Positions 42,500 through 51,723 of a DNA stretch of 64,000 nt are shown here, one piece after another (position 1 is the first letter of the stretch; every line of letters starts with the position of its first letter). Where the stretch lies: NCBI GenBank assembly GCA_958295815.1, contig OY282374.1, positions 2,810,856-2,874,855 on the forward strand. Direction: 5' to 3'. A program made the translations under genes and the position numbers. This DNA comes from Candidatus Poribacteria bacterium (lineage in GTDB: Bacteria; Poribacteria; WGA-4E; WGA-3G). The notes beneath the pieces are model-generated. The model had not been told where the DNA came from and did not search any database. It saw only the letters and a program-made list of their open reading frames with translations.

Positions 42500-43910
42500 T
42501 GCTCATTAGTTTATTCAATTCGTTGCGCGCTTCTTCTTCTGAACGCCAATCCTCGTGGAAAATTTCGTCAATTTGGGATTGTATCTTGGCGCGCCGACTC
42601 ATTCCATCCATTTGCCTTTCTGTGTCAAGAAGTTTCGCAACAAGCGTGACAGGCACTCCCTTTTCATTACAAAGTGCTGCCAATATTTCCTTGTCTTTCT
42701 CATCAAAGGAAATCCTGTCATCAACGACCCAATCTCGTTCTCCAACAATTTCGGCATAAATTTGTGGAACGGTATCTTCCCAATCTTGGCGCTCTGTACG
42801 CCAAATTTTACGAATTTCTTCAAGTTCACTATCCGTGATAAGTTTGATATCCGGATCAGCCTTGTCTTCTTTACGAACTTGTTGTTGGGTTGCCAGAAGC
42901 CTTCTCAAGAGTTCCTTGCAAAATTCCAGTGTGTAAGGACCGTGGACGAGTTTATTGTTTTTATTATTCAGGATCGTAATCTGCCCGTTTCGTCGTCGAT
43001 GTTCACGGATTTCAGGCTTCTTCTCAGGTTCTTGGGTCTCAGCGAGAAAATCCCGGAAGTCCAACAACGGCTGCATCCAATCTTCTCCGCTATCAATGAG
43101 TCCTTCCATCGCCTTGTCTTTTTTTACCACGGTGCAGGTCCAACATCCAAAGCGGCTGTTCCCACAAGATGGAGTTGTCTCATCAACAACAAGAGGGCAT
43201 TCACCCTGAGCACTCGTGTTCCGATAGAGTGTTACCAACTGTCGATTATCACCACCCCACGGTGATGCATTGGATAATAGGTACATCCAAACATCTTCCA
43301 TTGTAAAATCGACAACAGGTGTATAAACAAAAGCATTGGGCAGCGTCGTATGTCGTGAAAGGAGTGAATCCTTCATGCGGTGCAAACTCAAAACCTGATC
43401 GCGCGTCGCACTTTCACCTCTACGAACCCCCAGAACCATGATCACTTCACCGTGCTCAGCAACTCTGTCTAAGACAAATTTATTGGCTGGTCGGATCTTC
43501 ATGCGGTCAGTACACCACCGGAAGCGATTGTAAGGGGCAGGATACCCTCTGCCGATAAGATTGACCCAGAACGTATCATCAATTTTCGGACGAACAATAT
43601 CTGTCTGAAACGGCATTTTCTGTTCGCGTGCAGTTGCCGCAATTCGCTCTAAGGTGTTAGTAATATAACTGACAATGACAGGGGTCTCGACGAGTGTATC
43701 AGATGAAATTACGTAGACGGGGTACTTCCGTTGTTCTGGCGGTAGTTCAGCGAGGGCGTACCAGATGAGTTGGAGTGCCGTCGTTGAATCTTTTCCACCG
43801 CTGTACCCGATGACCCAAGGACGCGCGTTTTCAAGATAGACTTCTTGAATTTCGCGATGGATATCGTCAGGAGTACGTGAATTGAAGATGCTATATGGTG
43901 ATTCTGCCAT
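42486..43910 (-). CDS. dndC: DNA sulfur modification protein DndC (PAPS-reductase-like)
   Basis: The 474-residue protein has the PP-loop VIGYSGGKDSTTALQLIW near residue 33 and cysteines for an iron-sulfur cluster in GECPLVV, PSCGNSRFGCWTC. DndC adenylates or activates DNA for sulfur transfer from the cysteine desulfurase. The ATG at 43910 is preceded by AAAGGTG; an upstream start would add 14 residues that do not belong to the family. dndA (desulfurase) is absent, as in many dnd clusters where a chromosomal IscS serves. Confidence 0.94.
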   Translation of the reverse strand: MAESPYSIFNSRTPDDIHREIQEVYLENARPWVIGYSGGKDSTTALQLIWYALAELPPEQRKYPVYVISSDTLVETPVIVSYITNTLERIAATAREQKMPFQTDIVRPKIDDTFWVNLIGRGYPAPYNRFRWCTDRMKIRPANKFVLDRVAEHGEVIMVLGVRRGESATRDQVLSLHRMKDSLLSRHTTLPNAFVYTPVVDFTMEDVWMYLLSNASPWGGDNRQLVTLYRNTSAQGECPLVVDETTPSCGNSRFGCWTCTVVKKDKAMEGLIDSGEDWMQPLLDFRDFLAETQEPEKKPEIREHRRRNGQITILNNKNNKLVHGPYTLEFCKELLRRLLATQQQVRKEDKADPDIKLITDSELEEIRKIWRTERQDWEDTVPQIYAEIVGERDWVVDDRISFDEKDKEILAALCNEKGVPVTLVAKLLDTERQMDGMSRRAKIQSQIDEIFHEDWRSEEEARNELNKLMSNDPP

Positions 43911-43979
43911 AAATTTTGCACCTTTCGGTAAATATGTAAATAGAAAATACAACGTCTGACGCCAGTCGTCGATACAAGA

Positions 43980-43988
43980 AGTATAACA
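43980..43988 (-). promoter_or_regulatory. Possible extended -10 promoter of dndC-dndD-dndE
   Basis: On the minus strand TGT-TATACT (43988-43980) has the form of an extended -10 element about 70 bases before the dndC ATG; no clear -35 box is seen. Confidence 0.4.
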
Positions 43989-44220
43989 TAAATCTAATTT
44001 GTGTTGTATGCTTTTTTTGGAGAGTAGAGGGGTTTAATTGCCTATTCGTTTGTTGCTATGAAACCAGAGAAGAGCACCGACGTAAAAGTTGGATTGTTGG
44101 GTTTCGCTATGGCTATTTCCACGAATGTGTCATTGAATAGCAGATTTCTCTGGGCAGATTGAAAGGTTCTTGGTCATTCACCGCTCTACCCCGCCAAATG
44201 CCACACGCGCATGCGGCGTT

Positions 44221-44238
44221 GATTCCCTACGGGGAATC
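44221..44238 (+). terminator. Terminator-like hairpin in the gap after dndC
   Basis: GATTCCC-TACG-GGGAATC is followed by a T-rich stretch (TTCAATTTTTATT). The surrounding gap 43911-44527 also has a GCGATCCGGAGATCGCTCCTACAG element (about 44391) and a GCGAGGTTAGAAACCTCGCC element (about 44433), but no gene I can support. Confidence 0.55.
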
Positions 44239-44527
44239 TTCAATTTTTATTATCGAACTTACGGTATAAAAAAGTATAGCACAATATACGAGTGGGTGTC
44301 AAATTCGTGGGATATGTTATTTTTTTAGTGATTGATTCGTACAGTTGGATAAGTGCTTAATTTTTGGTTTTCGGAGCGTTAAGGGATGCGTCGCGATCCG
44401 GAGATCGCTCCTACAGCGAAAAGATCTTGAATGAAGACCAGCGAGGTTAGAAACCTCGCCAGCGGAGAGAAGCGTATTTGTGACAATTAAGATGTCAACT
44501 TATTTCTATAATTCGTTCTAAAGTGGT

Positions 44528-44938
44528 TTACCGTCGCAAATTAATTCCCATTACCGGAAAATGTCGATCGAAAGCAAATGCTTCAGCAATGCTATTCTCT
44601 TCGCATACTACAAAACTTGTGCAATCGGTAAAAGATAATCGTGCCGAGTCATACTGGCGAAAAAGTGCTTTTGCTGTTTCAAATAGGTCTCTATCAATCT
44701 GGGCAATGGTTAAAACACCTGTTTCCACAAGGAACTCAATACGGTCCAAAAACATCACTGCCAGTGAGTGATTAGTGTCATATCTAAGACGAGTGATAGT
44801 TTCATCAATTACATAATCTGTAGTTAGGAGTCGTGCTTGCTCCTGTTGTAGATCGTTGTATATCGTCGCAGCTTCTTGATAGTGTTGATCCCTTCGATTC
44901 AAAATAGCAATCCAGGCACCAGTATCAACAAAAATCAT
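44528..44938 (-). CDS. PIN-domain toxin-like ribonuclease (VapC-type)
   Basis: The 136-residue protein begins MIFVDTGAWIAIL with the first acidic residue at D5, has DYVIDETITRLR for the second acidic residue and SFTDCTSFVV for the third, the layout of PIN RNases. VapC-type enzymes cleave tRNA or rRNA and are normally neutralised by a partner. The upstream gene overlaps it by 4 bases but does not look like a typical VapB antitoxin. It stands beside the phosphorothioation island. Confidence 0.85.
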   Translation of the reverse strand: MIFVDTGAWIAILNRRDQHYQEAATIYNDLQQEQARLLTTDYVIDETITRLRYDTNHSLAVMFLDRIEFLVETGVLTIAQIDRDLFETAKALFRQYDSARLSFTDCTSFVVCEENSIAEAFAFDRHFPVMGINLRR

Positions 44939-45576
44939 AGTTTCGATTGTAACTCATAGATAATCTCGTCATGGTTAACAGAAGCATCAGTTGAGCCAAA
45001 ATCGGCAATGCCAATCATGTCGCTAAAACTAGCATAACCTGCTGCCATTTGATTTCTTTCAAGAATTTCGCGGATGCGCCCACTCTTCACAAGAGCAATG
45101 AAGTAATCAAGTGTATCTGAGGCACTGTTCAGGATGCTGGCAAAAATGCCCTGTAGATTTTGGTCATTAACACCAAAATGTTTCGCCATTTTTAGATGGT
45201 TTTGTTCTTTCCGATGCGCACTTCCACTTGAGCGAAGATTTTGAAGTTTCCGCAGAAAAGTAATGTGTACCTCAGCACCTTCAAGATCGTTCAAATGCAA
45301 GGCAGCTTCAAGGAGAGCAATACCGCTTTTATCTTTAAGTGCCTCCCGCTTCTCATAAGGAATCAATTTTTTTAGCGATTCTTCATTCAGGGAATCAATG
45401 AGTATCTTAGAAAGGCTTAACACCAAAGCATCTAAATCGCATTGTTCGTCGCTCGCAGGGATATTTAACGATTGTAAGTGATGTGCATCGGCGGGACATA
45501 ATGGCAATAACCATTGCCAACCCAGGTGTGTTTGACTTGCTTTTTGCAAATCATGATAACGTTTTTTTATTTCCAT
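44935..45576 (-). CDS. Candidate HEPN-fold protein paired with the PIN gene
   Basis: I do not recognise a named family. The 213-residue, mostly helical protein contains FLRKLQNLRSSGSAHRKEQN, in which R-S-S-G-S-A-H fits the R-x(4-6)-H signature of HEPN RNases; that is an inference from one motif. The ATG at 45576 has AAAGGGGG upstream. Its stop overlaps the PIN gene start, so the two are translated together, and a predicted promoter lies 40 bases upstream. It may be the antitoxin or a second nuclease. Confidence 0.55.
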   Translation of the reverse strand: MEIKKRYHDLQKASQTHLGWQWLLPLCPADAHHLQSLNIPASDEQCDLDALVLSLSKILIDSLNEESLKKLIPYEKREALKDKSGIALLEAALHLNDLEGAEVHITFLRKLQNLRSSGSAHRKEQNHLKMAKHFGVNDQNLQGIFASILNSASDTLDYFIALVKSGRIREILERNQMAAGYASFSDMIGIADFGSTDASVNHDEIIYELQSKL

Positions 45577-45615
45577 GATGTCCCCCTTTATTAACCGCAT
45601 AGAATACGTAAGTGC

Positions 45616-45645
45616 AGTATATCATATTTTTCCCTTGCATTGCAA
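45616..45645 (-). promoter_or_regulatory. Predicted promoter of the HEPN/PIN pair
   Basis: On the minus strand TTGCAA (45645-45640) and TATACT (45621-45616) are 18 bases apart, about 40 bases before the ATG at 45576. Confidence 0.55.
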
Positions 45646-45765
45646 AAGGGTTTCGTCTACACTTAGGGCTATTAAGTTTTTGGCTTTTTCAGAGTCTATG
45701 GAAACAGTCGGGAATCGGAGTTCCCTCCTACAGAAGAACGAAATGTCCTATGAGGAGATGATAAT

Positions 45766-46851
45766 ATGACAGTCCGAGTTGGTATTATTGGGACAGGTGG
45801 TATTTCGCGGGCACATCAGAGGTATTATGAGATAGCTGGTGGTTTCGAGATTGTCGCGGTCTGCGACATTATCAAAAGTAAGGCGAATCAAGCCGCTGAT
45901 GAGTGGGGTGTTCCAAGAAAGTATGCTTTCTCAAGCTACAACAAAATGCTTGAGATGGACGGACTTGACGCAGTCAGCGTCTGCACCTACAATCAAGGAC
46001 ATCGGCGACCGACTGTAGCGGCGTTGAATGCTGGTAAACACGTCCTTTGTGAGAAACCGATGGCTGCAACGCTCCCAGATGCGACGGCTATGGTCCGGGC
46101 AGCAAAGGCATCGGGTAAAATTCTGCAAATCGGTCTCAATCCCACGTTTAGCCCGAGGCTCCAATTCGCGAGGAAGATGGTCGATGAAGGATTGCTGGGT
46201 GATATCTATTATTCTGAATCCGCGGGGTGCAGACGGCGTGGGAATCCGGGACACACCTTCATCTATAAAAAGACGGCGGGTGCCGGGGCAACCGTTGATA
46301 TCGGGGTCTATAACATGCACAGATCGCTGTATGCAATGGGCTATCCGAAGCCGGTTCGGGTCTCTGCAATCACCGAGGATTATATCTCGCAGCAAGATCC
46401 GAGATTTAAGGGTATCATGGATGTTGAAGAGTTCGGTGTGGCGTGGATCCGGTTTGAAAATGGTGGTGTAATGGTGTTCAAAATCTCTTGGGCGATTCAT
46501 GCGGATTCTCTCGGTGGCAACTTCCATCTTGGTACAAAAGCGGGTATTTCTTTGGATGGACCGGTTATTTACGCTGATGCGTATGCCGGTGATCTCAAAA
46601 AGTTTGTCGAATCAGAAGGTTTGACTGCGGAACCGAACCCACCAGAAGGGATGACGACGATTCAACTGTCGGGCTTCCCAGAGGAAGATAATTGGAAGGC
46701 ACAAATGACTGAGTTTCGCGAAGCCATTAAAGCAGATGCCCCGTCTCCGATACCGCCGGAGGGTGTTTTGTTGACGAATGTGATTATGGACGGTATTTTC
46801 CGTTCGCATGAAGCCGGGAAAGAGGTCGCGGTGAGCGTGCCTGAGATTTAG
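45766..46851 (+). CDS. Gfo/Idh/MocA oxidoreductase, first of a tandem pair
   Basis: The 361-residue NAD(P)-dependent dehydrogenase has a Rossmann motif GIIGTGGISRAHQ, HVLCEKPMAATLPDATAM with the conserved lysine (about residue 93) and YKKTAGAGATVDIGVYNMH in the substrate domain. The substrate is probably a sugar or cyclitol. AGGAG is 8 bases before the ATG. It is highly similar to the next gene, and the sequence upstream (a GTCGGGAATCGGAGTTCCC-type hairpin followed by TCCTACAG, then ATGAGGAGATGATAAT) is duplicated too. Confidence 0.93.
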   Translation: MTVRVGIIGTGGISRAHQRYYEIAGGFEIVAVCDIIKSKANQAADEWGVPRKYAFSSYNKMLEMDGLDAVSVCTYNQGHRRPTVAALNAGKHVLCEKPMAATLPDATAMVRAAKASGKILQIGLNPTFSPRLQFARKMVDEGLLGDIYYSESAGCRRRGNPGHTFIYKKTAGAGATVDIGVYNMHRSLYAMGYPKPVRVSAITEDYISQQDPRFKGIMDVEEFGVAWIRFENGGVMVFKISWAIHADSLGGNFHLGTKAGISLDGPVIYADAYAGDLKKFVESEGLTAEPNPPEGMTTIQLSGFPEEDNWKAQMTEFREAIKADAPSPIPPEGVLLTNVIMDGIFRSHEAGKEVAVSVPEI

Positions 46852-46937
46852 GAACGCGAGTTCACGTTTTGTCAGAAAGTCGGGATTTGGAAATCCCTCC
46901 TACAGGGGAACGAAATGTTCTATGAGGAGATGATAAT

Positions 46938-48023
46938 ATGACGATCCGAGTCGGTATTGTTGGTACGGGTGGCATCTCACGTGCGCATCAGAGAACGTAC
47001 ATGAAAGTCGGCGGTTTTGAGATCGTTGCGGTCTGTGACATCATCAAAAGTAAGGCGAACGAAGCTGCCGAACAATGGGGTGTTCCGAAAAAAAACGTCT
47101 TTACAAGCTACAATAAGATGCTTGAGATGGACGAGATCGATACAGTCAGTGTCTGCACTTACAATCAAGGACACCGCCGACCGACTGTCGCGGCACTGAA
47201 CGCCGGTAAACACGTCTTCTGTGAAAAGCCGATGGCTGCGACGCTTCCAGATGCGACGGCTATGGCTCGTGCAGCAAAGGCATCGGGTAAAATCTTGCAA
47301 ATCGGTCTCCACAGCACGTTTAATCCGAGACTCCAATTCGCCAAGAAGGTTATTGATGAAGGGTTGCTTGGTGACATCTACTACTCTGAATCCTCAGGGG
47401 GTAGGCGTCGCGGGAATCCTGGACGGACGTTCATCTATAAAAAGACTGCGGGTGCGGGTGCAATCGTTGACATCGGTGTCTATAACATGCACAACTCACT
47501 GTATGCGATGGGCTATCCGAAACCTGTGCGCGTCTCGGCTATCACGGAGGATTATATCTCTCAGCAAGACCCGCAGTTCCGCGGTATCATGGATGTTGAG
47601 GAGTTCGGTGTGGCATGGGTTCGGTTTGATAACGGTGGCGTGATGGTATTCAAGATCTCTTGGGCGATACATCAGGATTCGCTGGGTCCGAGTTTCTGTC
47701 TCGGTAAAGAAATGGGTATCTCCTTAGATGGACCGGCTGTTTATGCGGATTCCTATACAGATGAACTCAAGAAACTGGTTCAATCGGAAGGTTTGGTTGC
47801 AGAGCCGAATCCACCTGAAGGGATGACGACGATCCGACTGTCAGGGTTCCCAGAGGTTGATGTTTGGGAAGCACAGATGACGGCGTTCCGTGAAGCGGTC
47901 AAAGCAGATGCACCATCACCGATACCGCCGGAGGGTGTTTTGCTCACTAACGTGATTATGGACGGTATCTTTCGATCACATGAATCTGGGAAAGAGGTTG
48001 CGGTTCGAGTGCCTGAGATTTAA
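46938..48023 (+). CDS. Gfo/Idh/MocA oxidoreductase, second of a tandem pair
   Basis: This 361-residue paralogue is the same length as its neighbour and nearly colinear with it (GIVGTGGISRAHQ, HVFCEKPMAATLPDATAM, YKKTAGAGAIVDIGVYNMH). Differences cluster in the substrate domain (for example SFCLGKEMGISLDGP in place of NFHLGTKAGISLDGP), so the copies may have diverged in substrate. The same upstream hairpin and ribosome binding site precede it. The offset between the copies is 1172 bases, the length of one gene plus leader. Confidence 0.93.
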   Translation: MTIRVGIVGTGGISRAHQRTYMKVGGFEIVAVCDIIKSKANEAAEQWGVPKKNVFTSYNKMLEMDEIDTVSVCTYNQGHRRPTVAALNAGKHVFCEKPMAATLPDATAMARAAKASGKILQIGLHSTFNPRLQFAKKVIDEGLLGDIYYSESSGGRRRGNPGRTFIYKKTAGAGAIVDIGVYNMHNSLYAMGYPKPVRVSAITEDYISQQDPQFRGIMDVEEFGVAWVRFDNGGVMVFKISWAIHQDSLGPSFCLGKEMGISLDGPAVYADSYTDELKKLVQSEGLVAEPNPPEGMTTIRLSGFPEVDVWEAQMTAFREAVKADAPSPIPPEGVLLTNVIMDGIFRSHESGKEVAVRVPEI

Positions 48024-48029
48024 TTGACA

Positions 48030-49082
48030 CTATGCGAAGCGGATGACGTATATCCATGCGCGCATTCCGCGGACATCTACTGTCAATTGCTGGGTAGCCC
48101 TGAGAAAACCCCGTTGTTTCAATTCACTATCAAGCAGCCCACGTTGTGAGGTGAGCAGCACTATCCTCCCTCTCGGTTTCAGGACGCGTTCGTATTCTTT
48201 GAGACTCTGCCGATATAGGTTTGTGAGTTGTGGGACATTTCCGATTGTCTCACCGAATGGGAGGTTACAAACGATTTTATCAACGGTGTTCGACTGTATC
48301 GGCAAGGTGCGTGCGTCCCAGTGGAAAAATTGGCGGGGTTGGTGTTTTCGACCGAAATTCGTTACGGTAGCGTCTAATGCCTCTGTTGAAATGTCACCGC
48401 CGATCAGGTAATCGTATCGATCGATAAGGGCACGCTCTAATAGGATCGTGCCAGCACCGCACATTGCGTCTAAAAAGACATCCTTTGGATGCGGTCGTGA
48501 GAGGCGCACCATGCTATAGGCTATGGTTGGTTTGAGCGATGCGGGGATATGCGCCTGTTTATAGGGTCGCTGCGCCATGTCGTTCTTAGAGAGCTTAATG
48601 CTGATGTAACCGTCGTCGCCATGCACCTCTGCCCAGACGTCTAACGCTGCCTTTGAATTTGCAAGATACCATCCGCGGTCTAAAAACACCCTTTCCACTA
48701 CCTGCTGTAAATCGAGTCGCCGGAAGTTACGTTTTCCAGATAACCGACTCGTTACCCGAAACGGCATGCGTCTTCGGACGTTTAGACCTACCTGCCGACA
48801 ACATTCAAATGCCTCCTTGAAATTGAAGCGTGCGAGTGGTCCGCTCAATGCTGCCAAAGATCCTCGCGAACGTGTCATTTTTCCTATATGTTTTAGGACA
48901 AGGAAAAGATGTTCTGCTGTCCGTAGCGATAAGAGGTCGTTCGGGTTGCCTGTATATCGGAAGAGGAGTCGCTGCGGTCTGCGATCAAGGATTTTCAGGT
49001 GTCCTGTGTCGTCAAAACGTTGGGTTAGTTCGTCACGTGCGATTCTTTCGAGTCCCGCGCTTACAATGATTGAATAAAGCAT
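48030..49082 (-). CDS. THUMP-domain class I methyltransferase (Trm14/RlmL-like)
   Basis: The protein has an N-terminal THUMP-type RNA-binding region (about residues 1-160) followed by a Rossmann methyltransferase: FLDAMCGAGTILLERAL (SAM loop), GGDISTEALDATVTN and the catalytic CNLPFGETIG (an NLPFG variant of the N-P-P-Y motif of N2-guanine methyltransferases). It should modify a guanosine in tRNA or rRNA. The ATG at 49082 matches the family N-terminus; a GTG 21 bases upstream is an alternative. It is convergent with the Gfo/Idh/MocA pair. Confidence 0.88.
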   Translation of the reverse strand: MLYSIIVSAGLERIARDELTQRFDDTGHLKILDRRPQRLLFRYTGNPNDLLSLRTAEHLFLVLKHIGKMTRSRGSLAALSGPLARFNFKEAFECCRQVGLNVRRRMPFRVTSRLSGKRNFRRLDLQQVVERVFLDRGWYLANSKAALDVWAEVHGDDGYISIKLSKNDMAQRPYKQAHIPASLKPTIAYSMVRLSRPHPKDVFLDAMCGAGTILLERALIDRYDYLIGGDISTEALDATVTNFGRKHQPRQFFHWDARTLPIQSNTVDKIVCNLPFGETIGNVPQLTNLYRQSLKEYERVLKPRGRIVLLTSQRGLLDSELKQRGFLRATQQLTVDVRGMRAWIYVIRFA

Positions 49083-49125
49083 AATTTTTTTAGTTTCTTC
49101 CACGTGATATAAATGCCGCCCCTAC

Positions 49126-49430
49126 GGGGCTTGATGGGTTTTGCGACCGCTTCTACACAGATGCCGTCCCTACGGGACTGAAGACCACACATTCACGAAA
49201 CATTTCATTGCACCTACGAGAGATGCTTACAGTTGTAAATATTTTCTTGTTCTGCGTTGGGTTTTACTCAATATCTCTGGAACAGCAAGCATATAACTCG
49301 AATACTGGTTCCCTTGACTGCTAAAATTTCGGTCCAATCCGTTCAACCCAACCTACGATGTTACGGCACACGGAGTGTGTCTACTACTTTACGGATGTTA
49401 CGGCACACGGAGTCTGCCTACTACTTTTAA
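49126..49430. repeat. Intergenic block of dispersed repeat elements
   Basis: The 340-base gap holds a GCCGCCCCTACGGGGC element, a related GCCGTCCCTACGGGAC copy, and two 37-bp units of the GGCACACGGAGTG hairpin family that also forms the potB-potC array. The last TTTTAA supplies the minus-strand stop (49427-49429) of the next gene. No gene is seen. Confidence 0.8.
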
Positions 49431-51682
49431 GGTTCGGGCCAATTTAGGTGGCGATGGAGGAAACGGAATGTGGCTTCGGAGTTAATCTGATGTCCGCCGT
49501 CAAAGAATTCGATCTCCGTTCTATCGGCAATCCCGAGTTGTACATAGAGTCTCCGAACAACAGCGAACTCGTGGGCGACCCACTCATCAGGGGCAACACC
49601 GTCTTCGTGTCCGCGTTCTACCATGAACGGACGTGGTGCGATTAATCCTGCCATCTCACCGTAGTTGAAGGTGTTACCTAAATCGAACTCCGGCATCTCA
49701 TACTCACCCGTGAACATGTAGCTATAACGAGAATGGAAAGTGGCGTTTTTGACGATCCATTCGTTGAAATCGGCGGAACAGATCGAGCAGGCGTATCGGT
49801 CAAGCACTGCTGGAACGCGCATCGCCGTTTTTCCACCGTAAGATAATCCGTAAAACCCGATTCGCTCCTCGTCAACGAAAGCTTGTTCCGCGAGCCAGTC
49901 AAGTGTCTGTTCATGCTGGCGGATGATAAAGGAAAAGAGCGACCATTTTATCGGGTTCGCTTTGCGTTGGAGGACACGGAAAGCATCAAGACCGATGTAG
50001 GGGTTCTGTGGTGCGTAGGTGATGAACCCTCTGTCTGCCAAGCTTGCGGCGTAGGAGTGATAGACAGATTCTATCTTCGGGTCGGCGGTATCTTGTGGTC
50101 TACCCTCTAAACCGTGCTGACAGACAACAACGGGACGCTGTTCCCCGGGTTGAAGATCGTTCGGGAGCAGCAAGATGCCGTAGGCGAAAACGTCATTCCA
50201 GACATCAAGTACGACTTCATAGCCCTTCCAGTTGGGTTCATCATAGATAAGCCGCGTTCTCGGATTGGCAGGCACATCGGGAGGCGGACATCTGCCGATA
50301 ACTTCGTCCCAGAAATAGGCTTTGGGATCCGTACATGTTTCTTCCCATTGTGCGAGCGAAGTTGCATCGGTCTTTTCCCAGAAGAACTCTTGCCGCCGCG
50401 TAGCTGCTTCTCGTAGGAAGCGTTGCGATAGATTAACCAGCTGCATAAACTGTCGCTTCTGGCGGGCTTCGTAATCGAAATCGTCAACGTTTGTTTCGGA
50501 TAGCGCGTGGTATCCATCAATACGCGCGTCCTCTGCACCAAGTCCGGTAAGGAGTGCGCTCAAGGTCTCTTGAGATCCCGGTAACCTATCCTCAGGAGAG
50601 ACGAGATGGATGGCATCTTCAGAACCGAGCTGCTGATAAAAGTCGCGTGTGCGATCGAATTCTGCTTTTACAGCGTCGATCGGTGGGGACACTAATTGTC
50701 CCGGTGCAGCGCCGCCACGTCCGGGGCGAGTCGCTGGTGGACCGGCGACTTCAGGACCGCGACTTGTCTCGATAATTAACGGGCGCGGTGCGATGAGACT
50801 GGCGATTTCAGCGTCGCCGAATTCGTGTAGCAGTCCCCATACGTTCCGATAGATCGGTTCACGCCACACCTCTTGTCGCGATTGAAAATAACCGCTAACG
50901 GCTGTCGCTTGAATCCGTGTATCCGCAGCGGCACTGTAGAGCGCAATCAGACCACCTTCACCGTAGCCGATGACACCGATAGGTACATCGGAATGAGACA
51001 TCCAGTCCACTAATGACAGCACCTTCTGCACCTCATACCCGATGATATGCCTTCCGAGTTCATACGCCATCCGGTAGATGAATTCGCGATGCGGTTGATT
51101 CGTCATTGCACCGATCGTCGAGTTACCGGAATAGGTATCGTCACGGTTAATGAGGAGCGGGACGACGACGCGGCATCCTGCTTTTGCCAGATGCTGTGCG
51201 AACCGAGCATTCAGTGGTAAACCGTCTGTCACTCCAGCGATCATCTCAGGTGTCCAGTCTGCGTCCGGTAAGGCAACGACTTGAGCGGTGATTGGGACGT
51301 TGTGCATCGGTTCTAATAAAAGCCCTTCACCTTCGACTTCATCAAAAACCTGCCATCGGACACGGGATACGGTGTAATTCTCGCCTTCCATGACCTGCAC
51401 AGGTGTACGTGTGGAGGCTATGTAGCTGAGTTCCTCAATGGGAAGGCGTTCATCATAGCAGCCAATCTGTTTTCTAAACCGCGCCCGATTCGGCTCGACG
51501 GATTCAGTATAGGCAGTGTGAGAACTGTAATCGCGGTTCCATAACGCCTCCCGTTTTTCAGGAGAACGCGCCGATGCGTCGGTAACATACCCGTCCAGAG
51601 CTTCAACCATCTGTGCGGCAAGATCTCCTTCTATGGTCAATTGGGTTGTTCCGTGTAATGTTTGCGCAGTTTCGTTTGCCAT
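49427..51682 (-). CDS. Two-domain alpha/beta hydrolase (acetyl-xylan-esterase/dienelactone-hydrolase-like)
   Basis: The 751-residue protein has two hydrolase-like halves. The C-terminal half has the nucleophile elbow GFYGLSYGGKTA (about residue 620), VERGHEDGVAPDEWVA with the acidic region, and FDGGHQINSEAT with the histidine, so it should be an active esterase or peptidase. The N-terminal half has GVIGYGEGGLIALYS (about residue 238), where serine is replaced by glutamate, so it is probably inactive. No signal peptide is visible. AGGAG lies 5 bases before the ATG. The substrate is unknown. Confidence 0.85.
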   Translation of the reverse strand: MANETAQTLHGTTQLTIEGDLAAQMVEALDGYVTDASARSPEKREALWNRDYSSHTAYTESVEPNRARFRKQIGCYDERLPIEELSYIASTRTPVQVMEGENYTVSRVRWQVFDEVEGEGLLLEPMHNVPITAQVVALPDADWTPEMIAGVTDGLPLNARFAQHLAKAGCRVVVPLLINRDDTYSGNSTIGAMTNQPHREFIYRMAYELGRHIIGYEVQKVLSLVDWMSHSDVPIGVIGYGEGGLIALYSAAADTRIQATAVSGYFQSRQEVWREPIYRNVWGLLHEFGDAEIASLIAPRPLIIETSRGPEVAGPPATRPGRGGAAPGQLVSPPIDAVKAEFDRTRDFYQQLGSEDAIHLVSPEDRLPGSQETLSALLTGLGAEDARIDGYHALSETNVDDFDYEARQKRQFMQLVNLSQRFLREAATRRQEFFWEKTDATSLAQWEETCTDPKAYFWDEVIGRCPPPDVPANPRTRLIYDEPNWKGYEVVLDVWNDVFAYGILLLPNDLQPGEQRPVVVCQHGLEGRPQDTADPKIESVYHSYAASLADRGFITYAPQNPYIGLDAFRVLQRKANPIKWSLFSFIIRQHEQTLDWLAEQAFVDEERIGFYGLSYGGKTAMRVPAVLDRYACSICSADFNEWIVKNATFHSRYSYMFTGEYEMPEFDLGNTFNYGEMAGLIAPRPFMVERGHEDGVAPDEWVAHEFAVVRRLYVQLGIADRTEIEFFDGGHQINSEATFRFLHRHLNWPEP

Positions 51683-51723
51683 GTAGGCTCCTATGTAAGG
51701 CTGTCAGAGGTCAATGAAAAGTG

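Noticed and set aside
43989..44520. Mobile-element remnant or RNA gene in the gap after dndC
   Set aside because: Only short hairpins and dispersed repeats are visible; no transposase, integrase or tRNA pattern was found.
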